NCBI RefSeq assembly: GCF_900496995.4 | Contig: NC_044011.1 | Span: 24,150,041-24,214,040 of the forward strand | DNA length: 64,000 bases | DNA from: Aquila chrysaetos chrysaetos | Lineage: Eukaryota; Chordata; Aves; Accipitriformes; Accipitridae | Direction of reading: 5' to 3' | Shown: in pieces, positions 1-13,005 of the stretch | Numbering within the stretch: position 1 is the first letter of the stretch | Layout of the letters: each line of letters opens with the position of its first letter | Notes under the pieces: model-generated | The model's database searches: none | Told to the model about the DNA's origin: nothing | What the model saw: only the letters and a program-made list of their open reading frames with translations | Position numbers and translations under genes: made by a program

Positions 1-62
1 ACAATATACGTTTACACTGCATGTTATCATTAACAAAACCAAGACCTGGGTGTATTCAGTAC

Positions 63-98
63 TCATGGCTATGAGATACCAACATGACATAGCCATGA
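63..98. repeat. Perfect 11-bp inverted repeat (hairpin)
   Basis: The arms TCATGGCTATG (63-73) and CATAGCCATGA (88-98) are exact reverse complements separated by 14 bases. No transposon or promoter context was seen. Confidence 0.8.
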
Positions 99-748
99 AA
101 GGAGTTACTGAAACTAAAGGACAGCATTGTCACAAGAATATGCAGATAGGAACCAGCCATTTACAGCCATGGCCTGGAAACTAGGACATTTCTAAACATC
201 AAAGATGTGAAGTACTGCTATGCCTTCCTGCAGAATAGTGAGGGATAAAACTCAAATTCCACTTAAGGATAGCACCTGAATACTTTGAGGGAGGCATTGC
301 ACAGTGGTAGCAGGACCTACGCCCTATGGCCCAGGAAGATCCTCACGTCCTATGCATCTTGGAGAAGGGGAGATCTAAGTCCACAGGACATAGGACACAC
401 AGACCAAATTCCTGTGCTTTTTTGCTTTCGTCATCATCATCTTTCCTTTTTCTCCATTTCTTTTCACCCCAGTCTGACCTTTCATCACTTTTTACGCCTT
501 CTTTCCTTCTCGATGAGGCAGGAATATGCCTGGCTTGAGGAAAGTGAGAAAGTGGAGTAAGCACCAGGAAAAAAAATAGAGAGGTGGAAGATGAAGAACA
601 GACTTAATGAAAGTGATCGAGGGCTGTATCTCAGTGTTCTTGGTGATTGTTTTTTGGTGTTTCAGTCTCAAAGTTTGGGTGTTTGATTTTTTTATTTTTC
701 AGTCTCAAAGCTATACTAAAACCTTTGTGATGAATTATCCCCTCCCCC

Positions 749-764
749 AAAAAAAAAAAAAAAA
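749..764 (+). repeat. A16 homopolymer
   Basis: Sixteen consecutive A residues directly follow a C-rich run. This could be an old poly(A) insertion tail or simple slippage; no retroposed sequence was recognised upstream. Confidence 0.8.
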
Positions 765-3700
765 GCTTGAGACTTTCTGAGCTTTAAAAGTTGAGTTTAC
801 ACAGCAGAAATTTACCTGGAAAAGCTCCATTAATCCCTTCCTGTCACTGAAGTCATCCTTCCCATCCAAGAAGGAAAGACTTTTTCTCCTCCTGCAAACA
901 CTTGCTAAAAATTATGTATGAAGAATGGTCGCAAAATTGTCTGTGGGACTAATCCTGTCTCCCAGCTTTGGCTGTAAATGCAGTTCCTGAATGTAGTTAG
1001 AGTCCTGCTTTAGAGTCCGCTGTCCTCGAGGGACTGCAGAGCAACTGGAAGCAGTGGCGAGCATGGCAGTGTCAGAAGATTTCACAGATTTTGCTTATAA
1101 TTCCTTAAACAAAAATTGTGCTATGAGGAAGTCAATGCAATTTCCTCCTATCACACTTCAATCTGTCGAAAACTCATGACTTGCCTTTGCACACCAGCAG
1201 TAGGTAGCATTTATGGATTTAATGGTGTGATATGCATGGATGTCTGGCACAGTGACATGCCCCAGAGTGCCCAGAAAGCGCCGACCGACACGGCATTAAG
1301 CCGCACAGCTGCACTGGTGCTGGGCTCTCTCTGTTCTTTCTTTCCTGAATGGCAAGGAGCCATGCCCTACGACAATGCCTTCGTTGTTGAAACATAAAGA
1401 ACAAAACGCGCATGTTTAGCCTGATCAGTACTGGAACAAATCACTTGTACTTATCAGATTGCAAGGCCTTTTCTGGGAAGAGAAATTTGGAGTCCTCAGA
1501 AACTCGAGCAAAAAAAACTCTAAGTAAAAAGCAACAGTCAGGCAAGTCACAATATGGTGAGATATCTCCACCTTTGAGTTATGGTGTTTCACCAGTTGCT
1601 CATTTGTGTAACTAACTATTATAGAGCTAGGGTGACACACATCCAGAGATCCGAAGCGGAGGAAAGCAGCTTTCTTATCATTAAATACTTACCTGAAATA
1701 CTAATCCTTACTGCCTAAAACCATATTTTTCCCTGTTAGGAAGGCAGATATGAACCAAAAAATGAGGAATTGCAACCCAGGACAAGACTAGTCCAATGTC
1801 CTCTCTTGCAGCTTTTCAAGCCTGAGAAGTTGCCAAAAGGCCATTTGTGGGTAATTACTCACCAGGAAGTTTCTTCCCCTCCTAGCACTTCAGATATAAT
1901 GCTGATGCCACATGCTTCGAGACAAAATACCCTAGCATGTCAAAGTGTTACACAGATAAAAATCAGATATGTGTCATCTGTGTAAATGGTTGTCCCTTAT
2001 TTAAATTTTGCTTGATAGGAAATGGCTGACATGCCTGTTAGTCCTGAACCTAACCAGGCTTAAAACAAAGCACTTAAGAAGAGGATCACCTGATGCAGTT
2101 GCTGGGATCTGAGATTCAGTGACCTTGGCAGTCTCCTTCAGTCTTGCATTATTTCCAGGTCTCTGCAAACAGCTGTTTGATTGTTACTAACCACCTTCTG
2201 CATCTCTAAGTAAGCTATTATATGTTTTTTTCCCTAAGTTTTAATAATACTGAGTTTGGTGCCAAAGAGCCCTCATGGGCAGAGACCAGTCAAGTATGTT
2301 CCTTGTTGAGCTTTAGAAATAATCTATTTATACCCAGAGCCTGTCCAAACAACATTTTGCTTTTCTTGGAGGACAGTTTATTTAGTGTAACAAGTTCGCT
2401 AAAGTGAGTAGAGTCAAGACTTTACAGCCTTCCTCCTAGTGTTGTCTTTCTAACCCTGCCTTTCCCAGCCCGACAGCTCTGCCTTTACTCTTAGGGTCTC
2501 CACAGCTTGTCTCCTTATGGCTTCCTTCCTTCCGAAATGGCTTTTTCTGAGTCATTCAGCCAGCCCTAACCTTGGCTTTTCTCTTTCTGGGTAAACCAGA
2601 GGATCCTAAATGCCTGACTCTGGTTTAGCTGGGAGAGAGAGCAGATTTAGTTTTCCTACTCCACCCTAAATAACACTCAGATACATTAATGAAAACAGGT
2701 CACTGCATTTGGAGTGCATATTTTGGTATCATCTGTAGTGTTCACACAAACCTTTTCAGTAAATGCATCTGTTTTTGCTCTTCAGCTGACAGAAGAAATA
2801 AACAAACCAGTAATTCTTTTTTATTCTTATTTCTATTCTCTATAATTTTTCTTATTGCTAGTTCTTTTTTGTAATAATTCAGTAAAATTTCTCCAGTGCA
2901 ATTCACAGCCTCCCTTCAGCATACAAAAAAATGCTGCATTTGGATATTTAGGGCATAATCACAGTTTCCACTGACACATGCACGAAGAGTGTCATTCCCC
3001 TGGCTTCCTAATGACTGGGTTAGGTCCCGCAGGCAGCAACTCCCTCTGGCTGTGATGTCTGAAAGACACCTTACCTTTTTTACCATCCTGGAAAAAAAAT
3101 GTTCTTTAGTGGTTGTCCCACTATATTGACTGGTTCCCTTTTGTTAGTTCCACAAAAACAGCTGAGAGAAGTGATTAAACCTGACAGATACTGTTTTGTT
3201 TGGAGATGTTCTCATTCCCAGCAGCTGGACAGCTGGAAAATGAGATTTGTGAGCAGATAGCAATGCTGTCTAGTACAGCCTGAAAATTTTACTATTGATC
3301 TTTATAGGATTTTGTAACATGTATGTCTCAGTCAGACAGAATGAGGTACAGCCCTAAAAGCTGCTCTGTGCATGTTTGCAGATGTGTCTAAAAATACCAA
3401 AAAGTACAAATCTGATCAAGTGCATTCCCATGATCCCCTTCTTTCTCCCCCATCTTTTTCCTTAAGGCTCTTCTTTGACTCACACTGGTAAAGTAGCATC
3501 AGTGATACAAAACAGTTGTTGTTAATTTGTAGAAGATGATACAAAGGAAATGTCATTTTGCATCTGCAGCTTAATTCTTCTTGTTCTCCTCTACCGTGTG
3601 AAAATTATCTTTTCCCTATTTAGCAATCCTTCATAATAAAAAGGCATAACTGGACAAAATAGGTGTTGATTTCCCCATCTGCATCTGACCCTTTGACAAT

Positions 3701-6380
3701 GTTTTCCTCATTGGCACAGAAGTGCTGGGGCCAGAGGACGCATTTAAGGAGGACTCGCAGACCGTGTAAACCATTTGGTTTGATGAAGGAGCCCCATGCA
3801 GTATCTGTGCTCCCCTTCTGCTTTTATCCGTACACTCACCTGCCTGGAGTACAGGAGAAATAGGAAAAGCCGTATTGCAGCAGTGTGACCCAGACACGCT
3901 GCCCAGTCCATAGGCTCTGTATTGCAACAGATCCTAGCATGCTGCGGCCCTTGCCAGCACCCCGGTTTCCAGGAAAGAGGAGGAAGAAAATGAGATGGGA
4001 AGTCACTCAAGGATGCTGGGGTTCTGCAATGCTGCTGCAGAGCCGTGCCTTGGGCAGCTCCTCCAGTCTCCATGTCCTTTCTGCTGTCCCTTGACTGCAT
4101 CCTTGTGGCTGTGGGAGCCAGCCTGGGAGCATTAAGATGAGGCATCTGGGATACTGATGGATCAAAATGTTGGGGGTGAATGATGGAGGGAGTAAGACTG
4201 ATTATGTTCAATGTCTGAAAGCTATGAAGAAAAAAAAAAGTGTTTGGGAAGTTTGATGGAAGAACCAGGGACGGCAATAAGAGCAGTATGCTGTAGTCAG
4301 GGAATTGGTGAAAGAAATGTGACCCTAGTAGCAGTGTCTTCCTTTGAGAATTGAAGGGACCAGAGAAATTAGGACGGAAGAGCTGAAAACGGAAAAGGGG
4401 CAGAGTAAGCATGGGAAAGAAAGGACGCATGGAAGGGTAAATCTTAGTAAAATTATTGGGAAGAACACTGTAAAATTTGGGCACAGCTAGTGTATAGAAG
4501 ATCTACCAAGCAACGATAGAGGGTCAAAAATAGGCTTCTGTACTTGTTAAGGCAACATCAAGCCTGGTAATTTTGTCAGCAGTGAAGATTCATAACTCCA
4601 GGAAAAAAAAATATTTTCAACCTCTGCTAACTGATGTTTGTTTAATTGTGTTAAGATCTCCCTTGACAAAAGCTGTGAGCCAACTGAAGTTAATGGTCCC
4701 TTTACAGCTGGAGGTAGTGGAGAAGGTTACAAAAGAAACTAAGGGCACAGGAGGGCAATGTCCAAGCTAGGGCATGGGCTAAAGGGCAGGTGTTGAGAGA
4801 AAGCAGATTCAGCAGTTCTTATATTCCAAGCCCTTTTTCCATTTTCCCCCTGGGCTTTTGTGCTTATTGCGCCACTATTGCCCATGGCAATATGGGTGTC
4901 TGGGGTGAGGAGTGGGGCTAACTTCTTCAGCTGCAGCAACAAATTCTACTCCCTACTAACCTGATTCATGTTTGAACCAGTAACCCAGAGCTGGGAGGTT
5001 GCCTAGCTCATTAAAAATTCCCTGAGCGAGTTTTCTGACCCAGTTCCAAAACAGCAGAGAAAGCTTTTTAAGTTTGTTTTTGGAATTCATGTCATAAAAG
5101 ATTCAGGCAACATATGGATTATTTATTCACATAGGGGATTTAAAATTGCTGCTTTATTAAAAAAAATGCATCTGATTTCCAGTACTGTCTTTGTTTTACA
5201 GCTATTCATGCAGCTACTAAAGATGCACGTGGAGGGGGAAAGGAGGAAACTGGGACAAGGACTTAGGCATGACTACAAGGACCTAACAAATCCAGTTCTA
5301 GTGCCAAATTGTTTTAATGAAAGAGCTGATTTTACTTTCTACTTGCCTGTGAAGGGCAAAAGGGCACATTTACTATCATCTCAGCTATTTTATTCAATTC
5401 TTTCTATATAAAGGACCTACCTCATTCTCCATGTATTTTGGATTAATCGGAAAAAATAATTGCTCCCATATTTGCTTGTGCAGCATGTCCTTTGTTTCAG
5501 AGTCAGACCCACAACAGATGTCACCAGGGACAGGTCCATTGAAGACACACCAGCTGTCCTGATTCATACCAGCTTCAGGTCTACTCCTCATTCTGTTAAC
5601 AAAAATGAATACAGGCTTGCAGCTTCAACCAAAGCTATTGTTCTTGGCTTTGGGCTCTAGTTAGAAGCCCCCTCCTATTGCAGTTGCGATGCACATCAAA
5701 ATCCTTTTGAGGAAACTGGAGGTAAAAATAGAAAAGCAACATTGTCACTGCAGACAATCCTCAAGCAGGCAACAGCCTCTCTCCATGACCTTCAGGTAGA
5801 GAAAATTGTTTTGCAGGAAATCTGAGCAGCACTTGAACTCTTTGGCAAATGGAAGGTCTTTTTTTGTAGAGCCAGAGCAAGAAACAGAAGCATGACAAGC
5901 AGCACTGGTTAGTGAAAAACTAAGGCGGGACACAAAGAGACAGAGTATAGAGATATGCACAGAACTTTTACACCCCCTGAAGAGGTTGGAAGCACAAAGG
6001 ACAGAGGCTCAGGGAAGCAGCGGTGACAAGCACAACATAAGGAATTTGGGGCTTTCTGTGGGTTATTAATCTGTATCCTAAACACACCAGTCTGGTCAGG
6101 GCCTTTGTGCAAGGGAAGAAATGGACCCGTGTGTCCAGCTCCCCTGGCAGGGCTTCCCCTCACTCTCCACCCCCAAATCCAGCCTGTGGGGGTTGTGCAC
6201 AATGATGCCCCGTGGGGTGCGGGATAGAGAGGGTCGAGCTCATGAGCAGCATTTATGGCAGGGAGTGGGCAGCGATGGCTGGCACTTCTGAAGGACCCTT
6301 CTGACCACAGGCAGGAAAGACATTTACAGGCTCACACAGAGAAATACGTGGGGTATTAAGAGGCCTCACGGTATATGTGA

Positions 6381-6409
6381 TATGATACCACCTCACAGGT
6401 GGTATCATA
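6381..6409. repeat. Perfect 13-bp inverted repeat with 3-base loop
   Basis: TATGATACCACCT (6,381-6,393), CAC loop, AGGTGGTATCATA (6,397-6,409). The arms match exactly, which is rare by chance at this length and spacing. The RNA from either strand would form a tight stem-loop. It is too short for a typical microRNA precursor. It could be a binding site for a dimeric regulator or a recent palindromic duplication. Confidence 0.9.
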
Positions 6410-7554
6410 GCCTTACTGACATTAACCTCCGCACATTTAGAGTCGAAGCGCTCCTGGCTTCTCCCCTGGATGGGGGAGTGCTAAACTGCTGAAGACCCTC
6501 AGGATGGACAGGGAAGTCAGCTCCTTCCTGCCATCTGAAGGCAGGTCCCAGTCCGCAGCTCCCCCAGCACAGGGACCCCACAATCAGTGCTGCCACTGCA
6601 GGGTCCCCAGTCGCGCTCCCCGTGCCCTCGCAGCCTCCCCGCACGCTCTCCCCCTGCTCTGCTGGCATCAGGCCCAAGGTTCCCCCCACTCCTTTCCTTC
6701 TGGGTAAGACTCATCTGACCATGGAGAACAAAATGTTCAGTTCCTAAAATTTTCAGCCAAAGAAAAGTGAAGGACCTGTGCAGTGGACCAGAACCCAGCA
6801 GCTTCCCAGCCGAAAAAAGGCTGATGTCTCACGCACTCATCTTGTAGTTCAAAGATTCCCAAAACAGCCCAGCCAAGGTCATGTTATAACTTGGATAAAC
6901 ATCTAGTGCTGCACCCATGGAAAAAAACAAGTAATCAGCCATATCTTGCCAATCTTCTCAAACAAGACAAATAAAAGGGTCCATATAATTATAAGTCTGA
7001 TAGCCTGAAACTAATCCCAGGTAAAATACTCTATAGCTGATTTGAGAGTCAACTAATAAAAAATTAAAAGGAAGTGGTACATTTAATGCTGAACAAAGTA
7101 CAATTATGAAAAACTAGCTTGTTATCTGTTGATAATATTAAGAGACTGATTGCCAAAGCTAACTGTGGCTGTTGTGATAGACTCTGCAGGGTATGTGATG
7201 TGGTACGGCATAACATTTTGATTAAGAGGCGAAGTGGATTAAAAACTGGCTGGTAGGTCTCAAAATGTAATGGGGATTTTTGTTTTAATGGTTGTATTTC
7301 TATTGGTTCCCACAGAGATCGATTTTTAGCATTATGCCATTTAAAACTGTTCAACAACCTAGAGAAATCCAGTAGTCTGCAAATGTAAAAAAAGAAAGAA
7401 AGTAATCAATTATGAAGAAAGCAGGTCTTTGATATGGAGCAACATGTATCTGCCAGTAAATGAGATGCAAGTAAACAATATATATTTGAGTGTGGCCTAT
7501 AATGGAAGTATGTCTCTACAAAGACTGCATGTTAAATCCTGGGGAGGACTGTAG

Positions 7555-8000
7555 TGGAGGCTGGAGGTCCTGGTGCATGATCTGCTGAACATGAGCTTCA
7601 GAGTGATGATGGTAAAACCACCTGATGTTATTATCTTTGCCATATCTTGATTATAAAAGCACGAAGCAAAAAGAACACAGAGGTTTGTGTCATGCCCACA
7701 TGGAGACTTGCTGAATTGTTTGTTCAGTCTAATGCCTACAAATTCAAGGAGGATGCTGATGAAATTGGAGAAGATTCAGGAAGGAGCCACAGAAATTACT
7801 GAGGGGCTGGAAAACATGTCTATGGAGAAAGAAATCTAGGGATTTAATTTAATTTATTTAGTTTATTCAAAAGTATGTTGGCTGGGGAGCTGTTCACTTT
7901 TTAAACATGGGGAACAGAGGTATGACAGTCAGTCTTCAAGCTAACAAACAAATTCAAAAGCTGGAAAGGCTGGCCAAATATAGGGTATTTTTCACATGGT
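7555..8000 (+). mobile_element. Ancient CR1 LINE fragment (3' ORF2 region)
   Basis: Degenerate match to the 3' part of CR1 ORF2. In order, it resembles the consensus around 'CTGAACATGAGC' (near 7,585), the 'ACTGTGTTCAGT' block (near 7,710), 'GAGAGGGTTCAGAGAAGAGCCAC' (as gaagattcaggaaggagcc, about 7,771), 'GGGCTGGAAAACATG' (7,803) and 'ACATGGGGAACA' (7,904). Reading frames are broken by indels and stops. This is judged from memory of amniote CR1 consensus text, so the exact subfamily and boundaries are uncertain. Non-functional fossil. Confidence 0.7.
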
Positions 8001-11000
8001 TTCCTAGGGATAGCAAAGTCTATGCAATTGGCCTGTCTGTTCATCTTTCGGTTCCATCCCTTGTTTTTCCTCCTCCTCTCCCATCCAGGCAAGTTTAAAA
8101 TATTTTAGCATGTTTGCCCAGTTACAAGCAAAGTTACTGGGGTGAGGCAGTGGGAAAATAGAAATGTCAAAGATATGACAAGTCCATAAGTGTCCTAATA
8201 ACAAGTGACTGGGTAGAGTGCTGTGCGGACTCATGCTCTTAGGCAGAGGAAGGCAGCTGTGATTATGCTTCATGCTGTTTAGCACACATGGCAGCCAGCC
8301 GATCAGTGCACACACACACATATACTGCCCAGTTAGCTGGTTCATGCCCCGTTTGTCTTAAACTAGATTATTCTAAAAGTCTGACCAAGAGCATAACAAA
8401 GACTGAATCAGAGCAGTCCTGTGGTTTGTATATTATAGCAGATCAAGGTAGACATCTGTGGTAGCCTTTCTGGTCTTACTGTCTCTGAATCCATGACCAT
8501 TTGACTCATAAAAATGAAGCCAGTGAAGAAAGCAAAAGGAAAAAAAGAAGTTAACCAGTCAGCTTGTCCAAGGGAAACAGCCATGTCTGAGAACAAAGAG
8601 GAGTTTAACTGTCCCGCTACAGTTTAACAAGTGCCATGGGGTCTGACTTTGTCCTGCTCTCCACAGGGAAGGCTCAGAGCTGTGTGAGCGGGGCTAGCAG
8701 GGAAGACAGAGAGGTGGCCATGGCATTGTCTCATCTGTGGCAGGCTTTAGCTGTCCGAGGTGGAAATGGGGGCTGCCCTGGCTGCTGTCCTGACCCTCTG
8801 CTGCACAGACAGCACAGACAGCTCAACAGGACATCCTTCCCCTCACCGGTGTCCTGTCCCTACGTCCCAGTGCAGTCATGGGCTCTGCCAGTTGCTCCAA
8901 TTTACATGTAATTCCCTTGGCTGGAAACTGCACCATCCCCTGCTATTCGGGCAATGGCTTGTGGGTGGGCAGCTGAGGCGTTCACCATTGCGCCTCTTGC
9001 TGTGCCTGCATGGTCAGCACGAACGTGGCTTGCCCTGCTCCCCCTTCCCACTCCACCGAGGCATGCGCTCACCCTGGAGCTGCTGCCCACTGCTCAAGCT
9101 GAGGAGCAGCATGGTGAGGAAGCTTAGGGAGCACTTCCAGGTTGCTTATTCTTCAGCTGGACCGGCGTCACCATGCAACCACAGAAGCGACAGTGCCAGC
9201 ACTGAACCATAGGTGATGCGAGGGCAGGAGCAAGCAGTTGGGGAATGAATGCAGGAGGTAAAGGAGGCTTGAGCCAGGCATGAGACACCCGCATGGCAAC
9301 GCTGTTAGCCAAATTCATAAGGAAATGCAATTTGCAGCCCCCAGGCAGTGTTTGGGCTGATTACAACCATCCAAAAACCTAGCTTTGAAGCAGCATATTA
9401 CCTCATATATTTTCAGTATTAGACATGGGGAAGCTATTGGTTTGAGCAGGCCTGTTCCACCTTTCACAGCCTGAGCCATACATGGGTATTCAAAGGTATC
9501 ATCTGATGCCATGGGGCTCTACTCTAGGCAATGATGGAAAAAACTGGACAATGCAGGTATTGCGGCTTCTGAATTCAAGGTGGCACCTACATTCCTGCAC
9601 TTTGCAACCCAGTGTTACACAGCTTCACGAGGAAAAGCAGTGTGCACCCCAGCTGCCCAGTCGCCTCCCCAGAAGATGCAGTCCTGGGTAGGTTGGTGCA
9701 GGACCAGCCCAGTGCAGCAAACTATCAGCTTAGGCTCAGGTTAAGACGTAAGCTGTCCAGTTTCGTATGGTGTAACACCACTGCTAATAAAGCAGTCCTT
9801 ATTGCCAGCTCCTGAGTGAAAAAGCAGCTGAGCCCTGAGGAATGGCAGGGTCATTTTTTGTGACCTGTTTTCCCAAATATTTTTTTGGAGGGGGGCATAA
9901 TTCATTTTCCTATAAGCATACATACAAATGAATAGGAACTAGGAACCTTGCAAAAAGTTGTCTATTGCACTTGAAACACAGGAAACTCACAGGACCATGG
10001 TGGCCCCTGGTTTCTCCAGGTCTCTGGTGCGACCAGCCCAGCCCCACGAGTGCAGGTCCCTGCAGGCTGCTGGCGCCACATTCGGGATGAACCCTGGGTG
10101 CAGCCCAGATTCTCCCTCTCGGTGTCACAGTGCAACATCTTAGCTGTTCTGCTGTTTCAGTCATACTCCAGGCCCCAAATACTTTGCAACGGCTTTGAGC
10201 CACAGTGCAGATGAGGCTTGTTTTGGAAGACCACCAGCTTACGATGTGGGCCCCACCAGATGCCTTATAGAAGACTTGTGGGTACCTCTCCTGCTGCTCT
10301 TTGCTTCTCTCACACTACCCCTCTGCAGACACCAAAGGGATGGGGCTGCTGACTCTTCCTGAAGAAACTGCAGCTCAAATGGCTTCATGCCAGCCTAGAA
10401 ATCATAGATAAAAAGAAGAGTCCAGTTTTTGTGCAAGGAGAAGAGGATGTTTACAAGGCTTGTTCCAGGGAAGAAAGAAAAAAGCTCTGGGGGACGGTGC
10501 AGGAGAGATCTCTTAAACACTGGAAAAGGTTTTAATAGCAGTATATCTGCCTGAATCAACACAGTCAACCAGTAGTGTTACAGAGTTAAATATCACACTA
10601 ACTTCCTTCATATCTTCCTCCCTATGGTCCTGACCTTTACTATTCCACCTCTGCTACCTGCCTTCTGTGTTTCCTATCTTCTTTCTCTTTCTGAGCCTGT
10701 TCTGCCTTCCCTGCCCAATGCCCACACGTTCTCCAGCAGTAAATATCAGCTTCTCTTTGGAAGTCAGTGACGGATTGGGGGAAAAAAAAAAGCTGAAGGT
10801 AAATTTTCTGTAGTTGTCAAAAGGCACTAAATCTGACCCTGGAGACTCACCCGTTTGAAACCCCAGGGCTCTCTTGTCAAAGCTGGGAGTCAGAAAGAAG
10901 CAAAGACTTGCTTTGAAAGCAGTCATCCTTCCTTGTAGACAGCCCAAAGGACACATCTGTTTCTGCCTTGGGAGGTGTGTTAGTGAGGGATGGGACCAGG

Positions 11001-12933
11001 GCTTCCAGCTCTTTTCCCAAGTTTTGCATCAACAATGTGGTCTTATGAAATTTCCTTAGCTCGAGCAATACAGTGTCTGTAACGGGCCTCAGAAGGGCTT
11101 TGGGGAGGAGGTTTTGATGGGGATTAAGCTGTGCAGCATGAAGGAATTGCTTTTCACTTTGGCAGCATGGACAACCTCAGTAGGTATTCCACTCAGCAAG
11201 TCCTGTCAGCACTTAAGGATTCAGATAGATACTCAATTGGGATTTATTATTTAGTTGAAAGCAGAGACAAAATTAGGAGGGATAAAACAGAATTTACAAC
11301 AGCTATGTGTAAACCTCTATCAAACATGCTTTTTGCTCAGACCTTAACCTACAAACGTGCCACGTAGTCCTCCTTTTCATTGCAGAACAAGCGTATGGTA
11401 TCTTTATAGTGGTGAGTTCTAGCATAAGAATAAACTCTTTTTTGCATTCATCTTCAATCACACTGATGCAAACATGCAGAGGTGTCTGTAACTGTGCTTT
11501 AAGTGAAGAGCTAAGAAAACTGCCATGCATATGTTTTTTTCCATACTCCCAGGAGCTGTGAGTCAATCACTGCTGAATATGCATAGAAAGTTCCAGATAA
11601 CCTTGTTGGAATTTTATTACAGGCACTGTGTAAAAATTGAGTGAAATGCAGAAGTTCAGGTAGTATATAGAAATCACAATACAATATTTTAAATGTTTAA
11701 AAACTGCTGGTAAATGCAAAGGAGTCCCCTAGCCAGCCTTCATTAGTATAAAAGATGGTTAAGTTTTCTCCTGATATTACTATAATGTTTTGGTTTTCCA
11801 TCTTCATTTCCCCTAATTGTTTCAGTCTTAAACACAACACCAGTGTTAGCAAAACTAGTATTCCCTTGCCATCCTAAGGGCTAGCAGTGAGTGTGGTCCC
11901 TGAGACCTGGCACACATGGGTACATGAGACCGAGGGTCCCTGTGGGCTCCCCTGCCCTCGTGGGTGCTGCTCACCTGCTCTTGCCGAGCTGTGGTGCTGC
12001 AGCTCCTCCTGGGCAGCTCTTCTGCCTCCCATGACGGAGACACGTGCAAAAACATGTCGCGGCAAGAAATGGGATGGCATTAACCCAGATGATGGCTTCA
12101 CCGTCCGTAGGGTGGAAAGCTGAGCAAGGAAAAAGGCTTGCACCACCAGCTTCCCAAATGGAGCAAGCAGAGAGTCAGCCCCTCGCTCGGCTGCTCTGGA
12201 GCTGGGTTAGAAGGCTGCGTGGTGGCTTCCCCAAGCTGTAACCAAATGCAAAGGGACTCAGAAATAGTCAGCCTTGCAGGCTGCTTGGATCTTTTCCTTG
12301 GTGCTAAGTACCATCCCTAAATAGATTAATGAAGCAGAGTCCATAAATTCTGCTATTAATTTAGTTGAAAAACATGCCAGCTTGACAAGCCAATAGTATA
12401 TTAATTGAATAAGTTATTTGGATAGCAAGGCATGTGGATAAATAGATTTACTACTGAGCAAGAATTTAGAAGATATGTTATTCATTATGTTCTGTTCATA
12501 GATATTACTCCTAGCTTGTTATCTACATAGGTATATGTATATATTATAGTTAACATCTTACGTATTTTGATATTTGTCCACATGCATATACATTTGGGGG
12601 AAAACAAATGTGTGCAATTAGTTTTTAAGATACTAAGTATGCACTCACTGTAGGTATTCTGCAGCACCTTTTCCATCAAAAGTATGGTCATTTTACATGC
12701 TCACTACTGGAAAGGCATCAGCATTTGTCCCACAGTTTTCTAGGCTTGAATAGCCTAACCAAAAATGTTGTTCTTGAAGGAATAAATAAAATTCCTTGAG
12801 GTTTTTTTGACCATGGAAAAATAAAACCTGAATAACTCCTGTCTTTGTTCTTTTGAACTTGGATACTGAAATTCAAAAGTTGGCAAAGATACTATTTAAT
12901 TACTTACTGAGGACTGAGGTGTTAAAAATACAG
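8001..12933. other. Intergenic, no gene recognised
   Basis: About 8,640-9,220 is locally GC-rich and gives open frames on both strands, including one of 150 codons at 8,760-9,212 plus, with no domain, no conserved motif and biased low-complexity composition. A short CACACACACA run lies near 8,310. The remainder is ordinary AT-rich intergenic sequence. Confidence 0.55.
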
Positions 12934-13005
12934 CATCATAATAATAATAGCAATAGTACTAGTAATAAATAATAACAACAACAACAATTATAATATTAAT
13001 AAATA
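12934..13005 (+). repeat. Degenerate AAT/AAC microsatellite
   Basis: A run of interrupted ATA/AAT and ACA units (for example aataacaacaacaacaatt near 12,968) with no coding potential. Confidence 0.8.

Larger units (their letters stand above)
1..7554. other. Intergenic flank, no gene recognised
   Basis: Moderately AT-rich DNA with only short, overlapping open frames on both strands. It holds a 16-base A tract (749-764) and two short perfect inverted repeats, listed separately. A purine-rich stretch at about 4,190-4,480 lacks stop codons on its pyrimidine-rich complement and so yields the longest open frame of the window (3,744-4,484 minus). That frame has no recognisable domain and is not called a gene. 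No CR1 fragment was recognised in this block. Confidence 0.6.

Noticed and set aside
3744-4484. Longest open frame of the window (246 codons, minus)
   Set aside because: About 290 of its bases are the complement of a purine-rich tract, which is poor in stop codons. The translation is low-complexity at that end, has no domain, and overlaps plus-strand frames.
8760-9212. 150-codon plus-strand frame
   Set aside because: Biased Cys/Ser/Pro/Leu-rich text with no domain, in a GC-rich patch with frames on the other strand too.
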